From: Lotus japonicus
Taxonomy: Eukaryota; Streptophyta; Magnoliopsida; Fabales; Fabaceae
DNA length: 64,000 bases
Reading direction: 5' to 3'
Assembly (NCBI RefSeq): GCF_012489685.1
Contig: NC_080043.1
Coordinates: forward strand, 13,014,223 to 13,078,222
Shown: one piece after another, positions 10,107-22,122 of the stretch
Numbering within the stretch: the first letter of the stretch is position 1
Layout: every line of letters begins with the position of its first letter
Notes under the pieces: model-generated
Told to the model about the DNA's origin: nothing
What the model saw: the letters and a program-made list of their open reading frames with translations, nothing else
The model's database searches: none
Made by a program: the position numbers and the translations under genes

Positions 10107-12744
10107 ATGGCTTCAAACCCTAACTCTCCTAATCACACCTCTTCCTCTTCTGGGAGCGACCCCGACTCTACCGCAGCCGGCGGCCTCCGTTTAGAGGTCC
10201 CGGAGATCCCTTCTTACCGACTGAAAACTTTCGCGACTTTGCCCCTTCCAGTCCAAAAAGCACCCACCCACGAAGCTATAGACCAACCCTCTGTTTTCCA
10301 GGATAGTGATCTTATCGTGGAATTCGTGAGCAACCTTGGTGGCTTATCTGACGATGACGAATTTAACGCCAAACTCAGGATTTGGCCCTGCAGTTCTGAG
10401 GACCGCCCGTGGCTTCATAAGATCAATGGCGATGTAAAGAGATCCCACTTTTTCTTTGTTTATGAGTATACGTTTGGCGAGCTTGGAGTCAGGCTTCCTT
10501 TCTCGCCCTTCGTTCAAACCGTTCTCTGCGATATCAATGCGGCCCCCTGTCAACTCCATCCCAATGCCTGGGCCTTCATCCGGTGCTTCGAGATCATGTG
10601 CGCCGCTGTGGGCACCGCCCCATCTCCCACCAGCTTCTTCTACCTCTACGACGTTGATCCCAAGTCCATCAAAAACAAAGGATGGATCTCCCTAAAGGCC
10701 CGAGCCGGCCGTAAGTGCCTGAACCCTAATAAGAGTAACGCGAAGTCCTCCTTCGCCCGACGATATTTCCGCGTGGCAGTTCACCCCGCCTATCCTGAAG
10801 CTTTCACCCTTAGGGACGGGACTGCCCTTTTTCCCCTTTACTGGACGGAGAAGCCCAATGGGATTACCGACCCTTCAGAAGAATCTTTGTCTCCCAATGA
10901 CAAAGCCTTTTTGAATCTCCTCGCCCCGCTTCCTATCCTTGATTGCTCGACAGCCCTTGAGGGCGCTCGCCTCTCAAGGACACCCAAATACTTAGGTCAC
11001 ACAATTTATTTTTACCATCGCCATTTCTCTTCTTACCCCTCATGTCGCCACTAACCCTCTTTTTTTTTGTTTATTGTTGCAGAAGATATGAATTTCACCA
11101 ACGCCGAGCTTTTGAAAGCCCGTGAGAGGAAAATGGCCCGCTTTTCCCCGAAGTTCAACACTGAAGGCGACGGGAAAAAACGGGGCGGTGCTGAGAACCA
11201 AGCCGAGGGCGCTCAGGTCCCCAAGAGGAGGAGATTAGTCAAAGGCTCCTCCGCCAGCTCCTCCAACCCCGGCGCTCAACCCACCACCGCCGCTGCGGCC
11301 AAAGGCAAGAAAGCTGCCACCACCGCTGCCATTGCAAGCTCCAAGTCTCCAACTGACGGGACGAGCCAACTCCCTGCCGCCGAAGCTTCCGCCGCCGCGG
11401 CCACTGAGCCTGTCACTGTCACAGCCCTCGATTCTGCTGCCGCTGGTACAGCCACCGGCGCCGCCGCCAAATCTGCCACTATAGGCGCCACAACAACAAA
11501 CGCTGACCAGTCGTCAACTGCTGGCATAAGCGCCGTAGCTGCCGCTACATGCTCCAATGCTGCCGCCGGGGAGAAAGGAAGAGAAACAGAAAAAGAAAAC
11601 CCAAAGTCTCCCCCGCGCCAAGTCACACCTCCTAGACCGCCTCCCACGAACGATGAGCGTTCCTTGTCTCCCCCGCCTCGCCAAGAAGAAGGACCCTCTC
11701 CCGATGCCGCCACTACTTCCGAGGCAGCCCAGATTGAGCAAGCTCCTGGTAACAGAGGTGGTTCTTCTAGCCACTTCAACATGCTACCCAATGCTATTGA
11801 GCCCTCAGAGTTCTTGCTCACTGGCCCTCAACCGCGACGTCATAGAAAAAGAAGTGTTGAGCCGAGGCATTAACGAGACCAAGGAGGAGACCCTTGCCTG
11901 TCTTCTACGCGCTGGGTGCATCTTCGCCCACGCGTTTGACAACTTCAACTCCGCAGTTGCTGAAGCTGAACGATTGAAGGCTGAGAGCGCTCAGCACCAA
12001 GAAGCCGCCGCTGCTTGGGAGAAGCGCTTCGACAAACTGGTGGCGCAGGCGGGAAAGGAGAAAGTCCATGCCGACAAGTTGATTGGCGCGTCGGGAAACA
12101 GGATCGGCGAGCTGGAAGACCACCTGAAGCTGATGAAGGAGGAGGCGGACAACCTTGATGCAAGCCTCCAAGCTTGTAAAAAAGAAAAAGATCAAGTAGA
12201 GAAGGATTTGGCCGCCAAGGGCTAGGCGCTGGCTGCCAAGGAGTTAGAGCTTGAAACATTCGGTGCTGAACTGGAGCTAGCAAAGAAGGCGCTAGCGGAG
12301 CAGGAGAAAAAGTCTGCTGAGTCTTTGGCTGTGGTGAAGGTAGATCTGGAGGCAATGCGGGCTACTTATGAAGAGATCAAGAAGGCGAACGAGGCTCATG
12401 AGGCAACCCTCGTTACGAAAGATGCTGAGATTACTTCCCTTCTTGCGAGGATCAAAGAGCTAGAGGGCGAGCTATCAGTGGAGAAAGCCAAAGCCACTGA
12501 GGCGAGGGAACAAGCCGCCGACATTGCCTATGACAGTCGCGAACGGGGCTTCTACCTCGCCAAGGACCAGGCTCAACACTTGTTCCCGAATCTTGATTTT
12601 AGCGCCATGGGAGTGATGAAAGAAATCACTGCTGAAGGATTGGTTGGTCCTGATGATCCTCCTTTGATTGATCAAAACCTCTGGACCGCAACTGAAGAAG
12701 AAGAAGAAGAAGAAGAAGAAGAAGAAGAAAGAAATAATGAATAA
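10107..12744 (+). pseudogene. Antisense extra gene of the Tat element, broken
   Basis: Exon 1 (10107-10995) encodes about 296 residues with a globular region resembling the putative gypsy-type transposon domain found in plant Tat extra ORFs. A clear intron follows (10996-11082, GT...GTTGCAG), and exon 2 continues in frame at 11083. It encodes an Ala/Pro/Ser-rich linker and then a long Lys/Glu/Ala-rich coiled coil, ending in a run of about ten Glu encoded by a GAA repeat (12694-12730). The frame is lost between about 11810 and 11845, and a TAG at 12223-12225 interrupts the coiled coil, so this copy cannot make the full protein of roughly 850 residues. Known Tat relatives carry additional ORFs in antisense in this position; their function is unknown. 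Domain assignment is from memory of the family. Confidence 0.75.
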
Positions 12745-13746
12745 TGTAATTTTAGTTTTTTCTTAGCCTTTACCGCCCTCTGTAATGCACTTTCCTGTCA
12801 TTTCCATATATAAGCAACATTTCGCCATTGTTTTGATATCACCTTTGAACACTTTGTAAATTTTGTTGAATGATTGCTGTCGCCGTAAATCTTTTGGTCG
12901 CCACTTCACAAATCGCCGCATTCTTATTGTTTAAAAAATTTAAGAATGAATTTCATAGTTAAACGCCCCAACGCCCCGGAGTAATAAAATACTCAACATC
13001 CTGAGTTACCAAGCACTCGCCTTCCACCTTATTCATTCGCCGACCTTATATCTTGCGCTATTTTTCACGCGTCATGTGATTGAATTACGCCTAACGATTC
13101 TGTGCATTAATTTTAACTAGGGCTTGTTGCTTGGTATTTCTTCGTCAAGACTTTAAACGTTTTCCACAAAGGGATAAACGGCCTCCGTTCTCGAGGGCTT
13201 CGCCCAGGGCTCTGCCCGCTCGGGGCTTACAATGCTTGGGTCCCAATGGCCATTTGGGGGTCCCAAGACTTTTGCCTAGTTAATGGCGCTCGTCGTATTC
13301 TGGCGAGACTTACCCAGCACATCGTTTACGGGACCGACGATCACGTCAGACTTTCCGGGGGGTGATTCCCAGGCGTCAAAGGCCATTTGTGAAATCACCG
13401 CCACCTTCAGGGTTCCAGCAAGCCCCTTTGGGGATCAAGCTTGTCCCACCTAGTGATCGCCGTAATTCTTTATATCGATCGGCAATTCCGATCGTCAGGG
13501 AATCCCTGGAATTTTTTGGACGCGAATTTCATGAATTTTCGTTTTATTGATGGAGCGTCTCGTTAAAAAACTCCTTTCGGAGAAAAAGAGCACGCTTTTG
13601 TTACAATGGAGAGTTTGGAGATACTTTTAAAGAAATTGAAGATATCTAACTTTGGCGAATTCACTTTGCTCATCAGAAGTTCTTCCTTGGAGCTCCTCGC
13701 CTTTCCAGCTTTCTCGCTCACGATCAACTGTAATAATAGCGCAGAC
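12745..13746. other. Non-coding interval inside the Tat element
   Basis: This kilobase separates the convergent 3' ends of the antisense gene (plus) and pol (minus). No coding region is supported. It would serve as 3' UTR for both. Confidence 0.6.
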
Positions 13747-16700
13747 TCAAACCGTTGAATGACCTGGGTAGTCGCCTTCCATCAAGCTCTTCCAAGTGAT
13801 AGGCCCCTGTACCAAGAACTTTGACAATGCGGTAAGTCCTTCCCAGTTCGGAGCCAGCTTGTTTCCCGGGGCTCCTGATCGCCACTTTAGGACCAGATCA
13901 CCAACTTGCATATCTCGGACGCGAACCCTGCTATTGTACTTGGCGGCCACGCGCTGCTTCATCGCCGTTTCTCGAATGTGCGCCTCGTCACGCGTTTCAG
14001 ACAAAAGATCCAACTCCATCGCCATATTGGCTTGATTCTCCCCTTCAAAATCCGGTTGAGTTCGCCATGTGAAATTGTCAATCTCCACCGGCAACATGGC
14101 ATCTACCCCATAGGTCATTCTAAAGGGGGTTTCTCTTGTAGTAGATTGCACAGTGGTGTTGTACGACCATAGTACCACTGGGAGTTCATCCAGCCAGGCT
14201 CCCTTAGCTTCCTCAAGCCGTCGCTTTAATCCACGCAGAATTACCCTGTTTGCAGATTCTACTTGCCCGTTCGTTTGCGGATGCTCCACAGAGGCGAACC
14301 TCATCTGTATGTCCATTTCCTTGCAAAATTCCCTTGTTTGGTTGCTTGAAAACTGGGTCCCGTTGTCGGACACGATCGCCCTTGGGATCCCGAACCTACA
14401 AACAATACGCTTCCAGTAAAAGTTGACTATTTTTGCAGAGGTTATTTTGGCCAGGGGCTCAGCTTCAATCCATTTAGTGAAATAGTCCACCGCTACTAAT
14501 ATAAACTTCATTTGCGACCTGGCGGTCGGAAAAGGTCCTACCAAGTCTACACCCCACATGGCGAAAGGCCATGGGGCGCTCATCGTTACCAGCTCTTTTG
14601 GCGGTGCCTTAGACAAATCCGCAAACACTAGACATTTTTTACACCGCTTCACAAAGTCCATACAATCTTTCCTGAGGGTGGGCCAGTAGAATCCCGCCCT
14701 TAACACCTTGCAGGCCAAAGACTTTCCCCCAATGTGGCTTGCACACACTCCTTCATGCACCTCAGACATTATCGCTTCGTATTTTTCTGGCGGTACGCAT
14801 TTTAACAATGGCGTCGAAAAACCACGGCGATACAAGCGTCCGTCAATGAGAGTATAGTGGCTCGCCTCTCGCCGTTGTTCCTTCGTGCATTGCTCCACTT
14901 CCGCCGGGTCCCCCGCCAAGATAGATAATATGGGTCCCATCCACGTCGCCCCTCTGTTCACACATGCCATGAGCTCGCCTTCAATGCTGGGGCACGCTAG
15001 CGTTTCCTGAATCACACTTTTGTTGTTGCCGGGCTTCCGCGTGCTCGCCAATTTGGCCAACGCGTCCGCCCGCTGGTTTTCTGCCCGAGGAACATACTCT
15101 ACTACAACTTCTTGAAAAAGTGTCATCAAATATCGCACTCGCTCAAGGTACTTGATCAGATTGGGATCCTTGACCTGGAAAGTTCCCTTCACTTGATTCT
15201 CCACCAACTGCGAGTCCGTTCTTATCAACAAACTTCCGATCTTTACTTCACGCGCCAACTTCAATCCGGCGATGAGAGCTTCATACTCTGCCTGGTTGTT
15301 TGTTGCCTTGAACTCGAATTTCAGCGATTGCTCCAATACTAGATCTCCTGGTCCTTCCAACGTTACTCCCGCGCCACTGTCACTGCTATTGGAGGATCCA
15401 TCCACAAAGAGAGTCCACTGAGTGTCCACTTTTTCAAACCGGTCTGGGGTCAACTCCACCACAAAATCAGCCAGTGACTGTGCGCCAACTGTGCCTCGCT
15501 TATCATATTGTAACCCATATTCAGATAATTCAACCGACCAGGCGACCAATCTACCTGACAAATCCGGTTTTTGTAACACTTGTCTCAGAGGCAAATCCGT
15601 CCGCACCTTCACTGGAAAACTCTGAAAATAAGGTCTCAACCGCCGGGCGGTGACAAGGACCGCCAGCGCCGCCTTCTCAATTTTCTGGTATCTGACCTCT
15701 GCGCCCTGGAGTGTGTGGCTAACAAAATAGACAATTCGATGCTCGCCATCTATCTCCTGCAGTATCACAGAACTCAGAGCACTATCACTCACAGCAAAAT
15801 ACAAGTGTAGCGGGTGTCCCTGTATTGGTTTTGACAAGATTGGTGGTGACGACAGGAGTTCCTTGAGGCGAACAAAAGCTTCTTCACACTCCGCCGTCCA
15901 CTCAAATGCAACATTTTTTCGAAGACACTTGAAAAAAGGGAAAGATCTATCACCAGACTTAGGAAGAAATCGAGATAAAGCTGCTATTCGCTCTGTTAGA
16001 CGTTGGACTTCTTTCACATTAGAGGGGCTTTTCATCTGCTGAATCGCCTTGCATTTATCTGGGTTTATTTCTATTCCTCTGGATGTGATCATGAATCCTA
16101 AAAACTTGCCGCCCTGAACACCAAAAGAGCATTTCTCAGGGTTAAGGCGCATATTGTGCTTCCTTATCTCGCCAAATGCTTCTTCCAGATCTTGATGATG
16201 GTCCAAACCACGTACTGATTTAACGATCATATCGTCAACATAAACTTCCATGTTTCTTCCCACCTGTCCAGCAAAAGCCCTATCCATCAATCTTTGGTAG
16301 GTCGCCCCAGCATTCTTTAATCCAAACGGCATGGTGCGATAACAATAGTTGACTCTGGCGGTCATGAAAGTCGTTTTGTCTTCGTCTGCCGGGTGCATGC
16401 GGATTTGATGATAACCAGAATAAGCATCCATCAAGCTAAGCAGTTCGTTGCCCGAGGCACCATCAACGAGACCATCAATGCTGGGAAGGGGATACGAATC
16501 CTTTGGGCATGCCTTGTTTAAGTCTGTGTAGTCTACGCACATTCGCCATTTCCCATTCGCCTTCTTCACCATCACGACGTTCGCTAACCACGTCGGATAT
16601 TTCACTTCCCTGATGAATTCTGTCGCCAGCAACTTGTCAACTTCCTGTTGAACCGCTTTTCCCTTGTCTCCTCCCAAACGCCGCCTGAGTTGTGAAACTG

Positions 16701-17037
16701 GCTTGACGCTTGGATTCAATGCTAATCGATGGTAGATGAAGTTTGGATCAATTCCGGGCATGTCCTTGCAGCTCCAAGCAAACAAATCTAAGTTCTCACC
16801 TAGCAGCTTTGTCAGGCGCGTCTCCTGCTCGTCTGTCAATCTGGTCCCAATCTTCAAAGTGCGATCGCCAAACTTTAGCGCCTTTGTCTCCTCAATTGGC
16901 GTGGGTCTGTTCACTCGCCCCTCGCCACGTGGGTCAAGATTTTCATCCGAAGTTTCAATTTCATAACATCTGTGTCCGACCAGCGCACTCTTCTTGCCAT
17001 ACAAGTTGAGGCAATTATTATAACATTCCCTCGCCAT
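13747..17037 (-). CDS. pol: Tat pol: RT, two RNase H domains, integrase
   Basis: The 1096-residue open frame holds reverse transcriptase (about 140-325, catalytic YVDDM at 266-270), a first RNase H of the Ty3 type (about 410-500), and a second RNase H (541-665) starting WTLFVDGSS with the acidic set D546, E585, D608 and D658. Integrase follows with an HHCC zinc site (H761, H768, C799, C802) and the catalytic triad D831, D891, E927, with the D,D35E spacing. The frame is continuous with gag-protease upstream; only the TAG at 17086-17088 separates them. The annotated start is simply the first Met after that stop, so this is not an independent gene. Protein is expected to copy element RNA into DNA and integrate it. 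Confidence 0.93.
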   Translation of the reverse strand: MARECYNNCLNLYGKKSALVGHRCYEIETSDENLDPRGEGRVNRPTPIEETKALKFGDRTLKIGTRLTDEQETRLTKLLGENLDLFAWSCKDMPGIDPNFIYHRLALNPSVKPVSQLRRRLGGDKGKAVQQEVDKLLATEFIREVKYPTWLANVVMVKKANGKWRMCVDYTDLNKACPKDSYPLPSIDGLVDGASGNELLSLMDAYSGYHQIRMHPADEDKTTFMTARVNYCYRTMPFGLKNAGATYQRLMDRAFAGQVGRNMEVYVDDMIVKSVRGLDHHQDLEEAFGEIRKHNMRLNPEKCSFGVQGGKFLGFMITSRGIEINPDKCKAIQQMKSPSNVKEVQRLTERIAALSRFLPKSGDRSFPFFKCLRKNVAFEWTAECEEAFVRLKELLSSPPILSKPIQGHPLHLYFAVSDSALSSVILQEIDGEHRIVYFVSHTLQGAEVRYQKIEKAALAVLVTARRLRPYFQSFPVKVRTDLPLRQVLQKPDLSGRLVAWSVELSEYGLQYDKRGTVGAQSLADFVVELTPDRFEKVDTQWTLFVDGSSNSSDSGAGVTLEGPGDLVLEQSLKFEFKATNNQAEYEALIAGLKLAREVKIGSLLIRTDSQLVENQVKGTFQVKDPNLIKYLERVRYLMTLFQEVVVEYVPRAENQRADALAKLASTRKPGNNKSVIQETLACPSIEGELMACVNRGATWMGPILSILAGDPAEVEQCTKEQRREASHYTLIDGRLYRRGFSTPLLKCVPPEKYEAIMSEVHEGVCASHIGGKSLACKVLRAGFYWPTLRKDCMDFVKRCKKCLVFADLSKAPPKELVTMSAPWPFAMWGVDLVGPFPTARSQMKFILVAVDYFTKWIEAEPLAKITSAKIVNFYWKRIVCRFGIPRAIVSDNGTQFSSNQTREFCKEMDIQMRFASVEHPQTNGQVESANRVILRGLKRRLEEAKGAWLDELPVVLWSYNTTVQSTTRETPFRMTYGVDAMLPVEIDNFTWRTQPDFEGENQANMAMELDLLSETRDEAHIRETAMKQRVAAKYNSRVRVRDMQVGDLVLKWRSGAPGNKLAPNWEGLTALSKFLVQGPITWKSLMEGDYPGHSTV

Positions 17038-17085
17038 CTTCTGGTCAACCTTCAGCTTGCCAACCTTTCCATTGCTTAGTGGATA

Positions 17086-18846
17086 CTAGACCGCCAAGTG
17101 GGCTGTTGAAATCACAGCACAGAGGCGATTCAATGTATTTCGCCCAATGATGACATTGTAAGATGCCACCACCTGGAGAACCAGATACCTTACCTTCAAA
17201 ACCCTGGCACACTCATCTTCCCCGAATATTGTGTCTAGATCAATGAATCCTCGCACCATTACTTGCTCACCCGCAAAACCTACCAAGGTTCCCGCATATG
17301 GAGTCAGATCATTGTCAGTCAGTCCCAACTTGTCAAATGCGTCACCATAGATAATATCAGCCGAACTACCCTGATCCAGGAGTACCCTTCTAACGTTGAA
17401 ACTATTCAACCTTAATTGCACTACTATCGGGTCATCCTTGTGAGGTTTTATCCCCTCAAAGTCTGCCATCGAGATTGTTATGTCAGGGTGCACGAATCCG
17501 AAAGCAACTTCATGAACTGAATTAACTACACGAACATGGCGTTTCCGCGCCGCATGGGTGTCGCCACCACCGCCAAATCCTCCAGCGATGGTGTTTATGG
17601 TCCCTATGGGCGGTCCTGAGTGTTGAGCGAACGTGTCATCAGCCCCTTTTGTGGCGATAGCCGCTGATTCTTGCTTTTTCTTGCCCTTAGTGTCCGTTCG
17701 CTCCTCCTCTCGCTTATGCGTTTTGTTGTGATCGCCGTTGTTGCGCCACTGGCCTTGGCGATTTCCTTGATATCCCGCCCGAATCAACTTATCAATTTCC
17801 CGCTGCAAAGTCCAGCAGTCGTCCGTGTCGTGCCCGACGGACCGATGGTATTCACACCACTTTTTGGGATTGGCGTTCCGTGGTTGATACTTCGGGGCCT
17901 CTGGCTCATCCACTAGATTTGCGCCTCTCGCCTCGCGGAGTATATCCGTTAAATCTGTGTTCATCACCATGTCAGCCTCTTCCCGCTGGCGATGAGACTT
18001 AGATTGCCACGGCCGGCGTTGTTCATAATCATCACGCCGTGGATACAACTGCTCCTTGGTCGGCTTCAATACCGCCTTCCCTTTATCTTGTCTTTGCTGC
18101 TTGCCATCCCCCTTGTCTTCGATGTTCTTATCTTTTTTCGTGCGCTTGGGTGACGTGTCGCCTTTTTCCAGTTTCGCGCGCTTTCTTTTGAAAGCATCGT
18201 CCTCCTCGTCAAGAATATAAGTGCTAGCGCGAGCACGCATCTCTTCCATCGAACGTGCCGGCTTGCGTGTCAACTTGCTGTTCAACCCTCCCGGTAACAA
18301 ACCATTCTTGAATGCTAGAGCACAGGCTCGAGGCTCCTCGTCCTCTACCTTGACCGATGTAGCGCTGTACCTTGCCATGTACTCCTTCAGTGACTCTCCT
18401 TCTTGTTGGCGAATGTTGTATAGGTCATTGATCGTCACCGACTGATTCTTATTCGCCGAGAATTGCACTAGAAACTTGGATGAGAAGTCTCTGAAATTCG
18501 AAATCGATCCGCGCGGCAAAGTTGTGAACCACGCCATCGCCGTCGATTTAAACGTCGATGGAAACATCCTGCACTTCACCGCATCTGATGCCGCAATTAT
18601 CACCATCTTCGTGTTGAAATACAGAAGATGATCCTTCGGATCAGAATCTCCACTGTAAGAATCCAGAACTAACGTTTTCATATTATCTGGAATCGCCACA
18701 CTCTCAACGTCCTCCGAGAACGGACGGAACTCAGCTACGGAATCCGCTTCTCTGCTTCCATCATCTTGTTGCTTGCGGCGGTAGAAATCCAACTGAGCTT
18801 GTAGATGCTCATTCCGCTGCTGGATGTTGCCAATGCTGCGCATCAT
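17086..18846 (-). pseudogene. gag: Tat gag-protease, bounded by two nonsense codons
   Basis: The 586-codon frame begins with a coiled segment (NIQQRNEHLQAQLDFYRR), then the retrotransposon gag capsid region (roughly residues 65-215), a basic Lys/Arg/Asp-rich segment, a zinc-binding-like WCEYHRSVGHDTDDCW motif, and an aspartic protease core LDQGSSADI. The protease has D-Q-G where D-T-G or D-S-G is usual; related Tat elements also show this, as I recall. The frame stays open upstream of the first Met but is cut by TGA at 18853-18855, and it ends at TAG 17086-17088, after which pol continues in the same frame. Both look like single-base nonsense changes. Confidence 0.9.
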
Positions 18847-19252
18847 ATGGCGTCATTGCTCCTGTGTCACCGCAGGTTGTCGCTCCGGAGTAGGTGAATT
18901 CTCTGGTGAGCGCTCCATAGATCCGATCTGCGAAGGCGATGGAGGAGGTGGTGGTGATGGAGGAGGAGAAGGCGGCAAAGAAGTGCGCGTAGCCTGTACC
19001 CCGCTGTTCGTATCGGAGAATCCAGGACAACTCGATGAGGCCGCCGAGGCGGCGAAATTCGCTGTCGCACTGGTGAATGATGCTGCTTCCTGCGTCGAGT
19101 CTCCATCTAAACCAGGAATGACGCAAACTCGATCGAAAAACGAACGCCGGTCACAGAATCAGAATCAGAAAACTAGAGAATTGCCTAATCGTAATCAGAG
19201 ATAGCTTCTTGCACAATCAATCCACGTGAATGGGAATAGAAAGTTTATCGTT

Positions 19253-19269
19253 CCCCACAGACGGCGCCA
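19253..19269 (-). promoter_or_regulatory. Primer binding site of the Tat element
   Basis: On the minus strand TGGCGCCGTCTGTGGGG starts two bases inside the 5' LTR. Plant Tat and Athila elements use TGGCGCC-type primer sites. I do not assign the tRNA. Confidence 0.85.
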
Positions 19270-19271
19270 AA

Positions 19272-19542
19272 TGTTCTGGGAATGAACATTTAAGATAGGG
19301 ATAGTACCTAGAGAGTGGAAGAATGTGCTAGAGAGAGAATGAGAATGCTGAATTTCATGTGTTATTTCATCAAATGAGCCAAAAGTCCTTTACAATTGAT
19401 ATCTACCTCCTATTTATAGAGCTTGGGTACTACCCATTGGGCCAATTGGGCCTCCGCGATTGAGGCCCGATTTAAGGCCAGGTACCCGCCCTTGGGCGGG
19501 CTGAAACCTGGGCGTCGCCCCTCTAGGGGCTCGCCCAGTCCA
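19272..19542 (-). repeat. 5' LTR of the Tat element
   Basis: This is the partner of 9034-9304. The TATA-like signal (CTATAAATAGG on the minus strand, near 19410-19420) would start transcription leftward through gag-pol. Confidence 0.95.
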
Positions 19543-20414
19543 TATTCTTTAAATTAAGGTTTTCCATTGCAGCCATAGCAATACATTATCTGCATATGAT
19601 TCCACTTCTGTAACGGTAGATGGTAAAAAAAAATATAGAAATAATTTGCATATGTTTGGATTAGCCTTTCAACTACTCAAACAAACATCCAAATTCTATA
19701 ATTGAGATTTATATAGAAAAATGTATTTGGATGCATTATATCAAGAAGGTCTTACTTTCAAAAAAAAAAAAATATCAAGATCAAGTACGCACATAAAAGG
19801 ATTTAAGAAAATTTGATACCAAAATTTACGATAAACTTATTTTGAGATAAAATCTTCCAATTACAAATGACTCACCTCAAACTCAATTGTAAGCAACACC
19901 AAATCTACAAAATCCAGTTCACTCAAAATCAAGGTTGCAAAAACTCATAGACTCATGTTAACCTTGTAAGAAGCCATAATCACACGAAGACATGCAAATA
20001 TTAATACCAAATTTTAAATTTTGATAATTTCAAATCCACAATGGTAAACAATACTCAAATAATGGGATGAATGATCTATGCACTGAAAGTGTAAACTTTG
20101 TGTACGCAAAGTTAATTATAAAAGAACTGAAATTGTGCTCTCCCTCAGTTCACTTGCTTCACCGCTCTTAATTTACTCTTTCACATCCCTTCTCTAGCCT
20201 TGCAGTGGTTCTAATTCCAGCTAGAAGAGTTACTCATAATGAGGGTTGAAGCAGATCTCATCTTTGTAAAGGAGACAGTTTGAAATCAGCATTTCTGAAA
20301 ATAAGCACACAAAGTATGTAATGGTCTATGAAGATTAAATCTGAGTACATATCTAGTACTCTTTCACCCTCTTTATCCTTCTTAGCATATTTCAATTTAA
20401 GCTTCATTTTGCAT

Positions 20415-20925
20415 GTTTCCAAACTGATGTATACAATAAGAAAAGGTAGAATTGGAATACATGATTAATCTCTTCAAGGAAGCCACATTTATTTTAAAAC
20501 TTCCACGGCCTGCTATAGCAAGATACAACTCAAAATTATATATAAAATATTAATTAAGTTGAGAATCATGAGATGTATTATATATTTGACAAAGCAACAG
20601 GGACCCAAAGTAATGAAATTCACATATGTAAATGTAACTTTAGCCTTCAAATATAAAATCCACATTCTTTGTGTTCTACATACACACACACACACATTTA
20701 AGTTACAGTTGTGATCACTAACTATTATGTTATTATCCCTTAATTTTTCCTGCTAAAATATAAAATTAATCATTGTACAATATGATGTATGTTTCCAATC
20801 CGATGTATACAATAAGAAAAGGTAGAATTGGAATTTGGAATGGAGGGTTAATCTTTTCAAGAAAGCTGCTTTTATTTTAAAGGTTCCATAGACTCCTATA
20901 GCAAGATACAACTTAAAATTATCTG
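20415..20925. repeat. Diverged direct duplication (~130 bp, offset ~376 bp)
   Basis: Two segments share GATGTATACAATAAGAAAAG, GTAGAATTGGAAT, TATTTTAAA and CTATAGCAAGATACAACT in the same order and spacing. They start at 20415 and 20791. Divergence between them is moderate. Confidence 0.85.
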
Positions 20926-21951
20926 ATAAATAATCTTTCCCATAATGATGCAATGGACAAAATCTCATGATACTGGCTAAAATCTCTTAAAATATGTTAT
21001 AAGCAGAACCTCTATTAGGGACTAAACAACTCTAAGCTAACAAAGCAATCATAAAGGAGAAAGAGTGCATATGAAGAAGAAAGAAAAAAAAATCAAAAAT
21101 GATATCTTTGAAACCATTAGAACAGAGGGTGTTACCTTTCTTTTCTTTTTTACAAATCACAACTTTAAACACAACATTGATCATGTTACCGTTTTAAAAT
21201 CCACTTTTCATCATACGGTGCTTCTTACAACCTTTTGCTCAGACTGAGCCTCGACTCCCACGCACGGCCAGTGAAGGAACTGCTCAACTCTACAGTCCAA
21301 CACTGATAAACCTGCAATAGATAGAGCACCCACCATCTTATCTCACTAAGCCAACCTCAACAACAACTCCTCTCTAAAACACACCTCAGTGGGAAGTATT
21401 CTCAAAGAGAAAATGAAACACAGTAAGTAAATTAATGCTGGAACTGCTGTCCAATTTAAATGTAATTTCATGAACATAAAATTGGATCTAGTTGGATTTA
21501 ATTTAGAATTGAAGCAACCAAATATTTCCCGCAATGATGCAAATGATAGAAAGTATATTAAAATTTGGTAACAGCGCACAAAGCAGTGGGAATGCCACCA
21601 AAATGTAAAATATAATAGGTAACTAGGTTAAAAAGAAAAGAAATAGATAGAAAATGTAAAATGTGTGGAGGTACGAATAATTCATAGCCATTCTTTTCCA
21701 TTATTCAACAACCTGCTTTTTGGACTGACTCACAGTAGGGTAGCCTATAATTTAACACTAACTTATTCTCATTTATCGCAGTTTTATTTTGTTAGATTTA
21801 ACTAAAAAACATTGTCGTCTAGCTTACAATAGAAAGTTATCATGATTGTTAAATTTCACTTATATCAATTCTGCGAAATTCTTGGGTGGGGGGGTCAAAG
21901 AGGCTTGGCATGTTGATTGTTGGATCAATTATTATATGAAAGCAAAAAATT

Positions 21952-22122
21952 CTTGGGTGGGTTGTGTCACCCACTGTCATCACAGTTTGCTAACAGCTTG
22001 GGAATTTGGCTTTTTAATTCTTGTTTTTCTTTCTTTCTTTCCGTTTCTCCTATCTGTATTAAGGGTTGAGTACCCCTTGTACTCATGTTAATGCAATTCT
22101 TTGTTTACCAAAAAAAAAAAAA
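21952..22122 (+). mobile_element. 5'-truncated LINE with poly(A)
   Basis: A 171-bp insertion ends in a run of A and is flanked by the perfect 16-bp repeat ATGAAAGCAAAAAATT (21936-21951 and 22123-22138). Its 3' region, including GAGTACCCCTTGTACTCATG, resembles the LINE at 2183-2320. Its first bases, CTTGGGTGGG, also occur about 70 bp upstream at 21881, which suggests a small duplication or microhomology at insertion. Confidence 0.88.

Larger units (their letters stand above)
9034..19542 (-). mobile_element. Tat-lineage Ty3 retrotransposon, near complete
   Basis: The 10.5-kb element has 271-bp LTRs beginning TGTTCTGGGAATG and ending GCCCAGTCCA on the plus strand, and a perfect 5-bp target duplication TATTC (9029-9033 and 19543-19547). 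The LTRs differ by one base by eye (near 9268 versus 19506), so insertion was recent. Gag, protease, RT, RNase H, a second RNase H and integrase lie in that order on the minus strand. The doubled RNase H is a known mark of the Tat group. A gene in the opposite direction lies between pol and the 3' LTR. Two in-frame stops make it defective. Confidence 0.95.

Noticed and set aside
11276..11821. 181-codon minus-strand frame opposite the antisense gene
   Set aside because: Low-complexity Ala/Val-rich mirror of the GCC-rich coding strand; no independent support.
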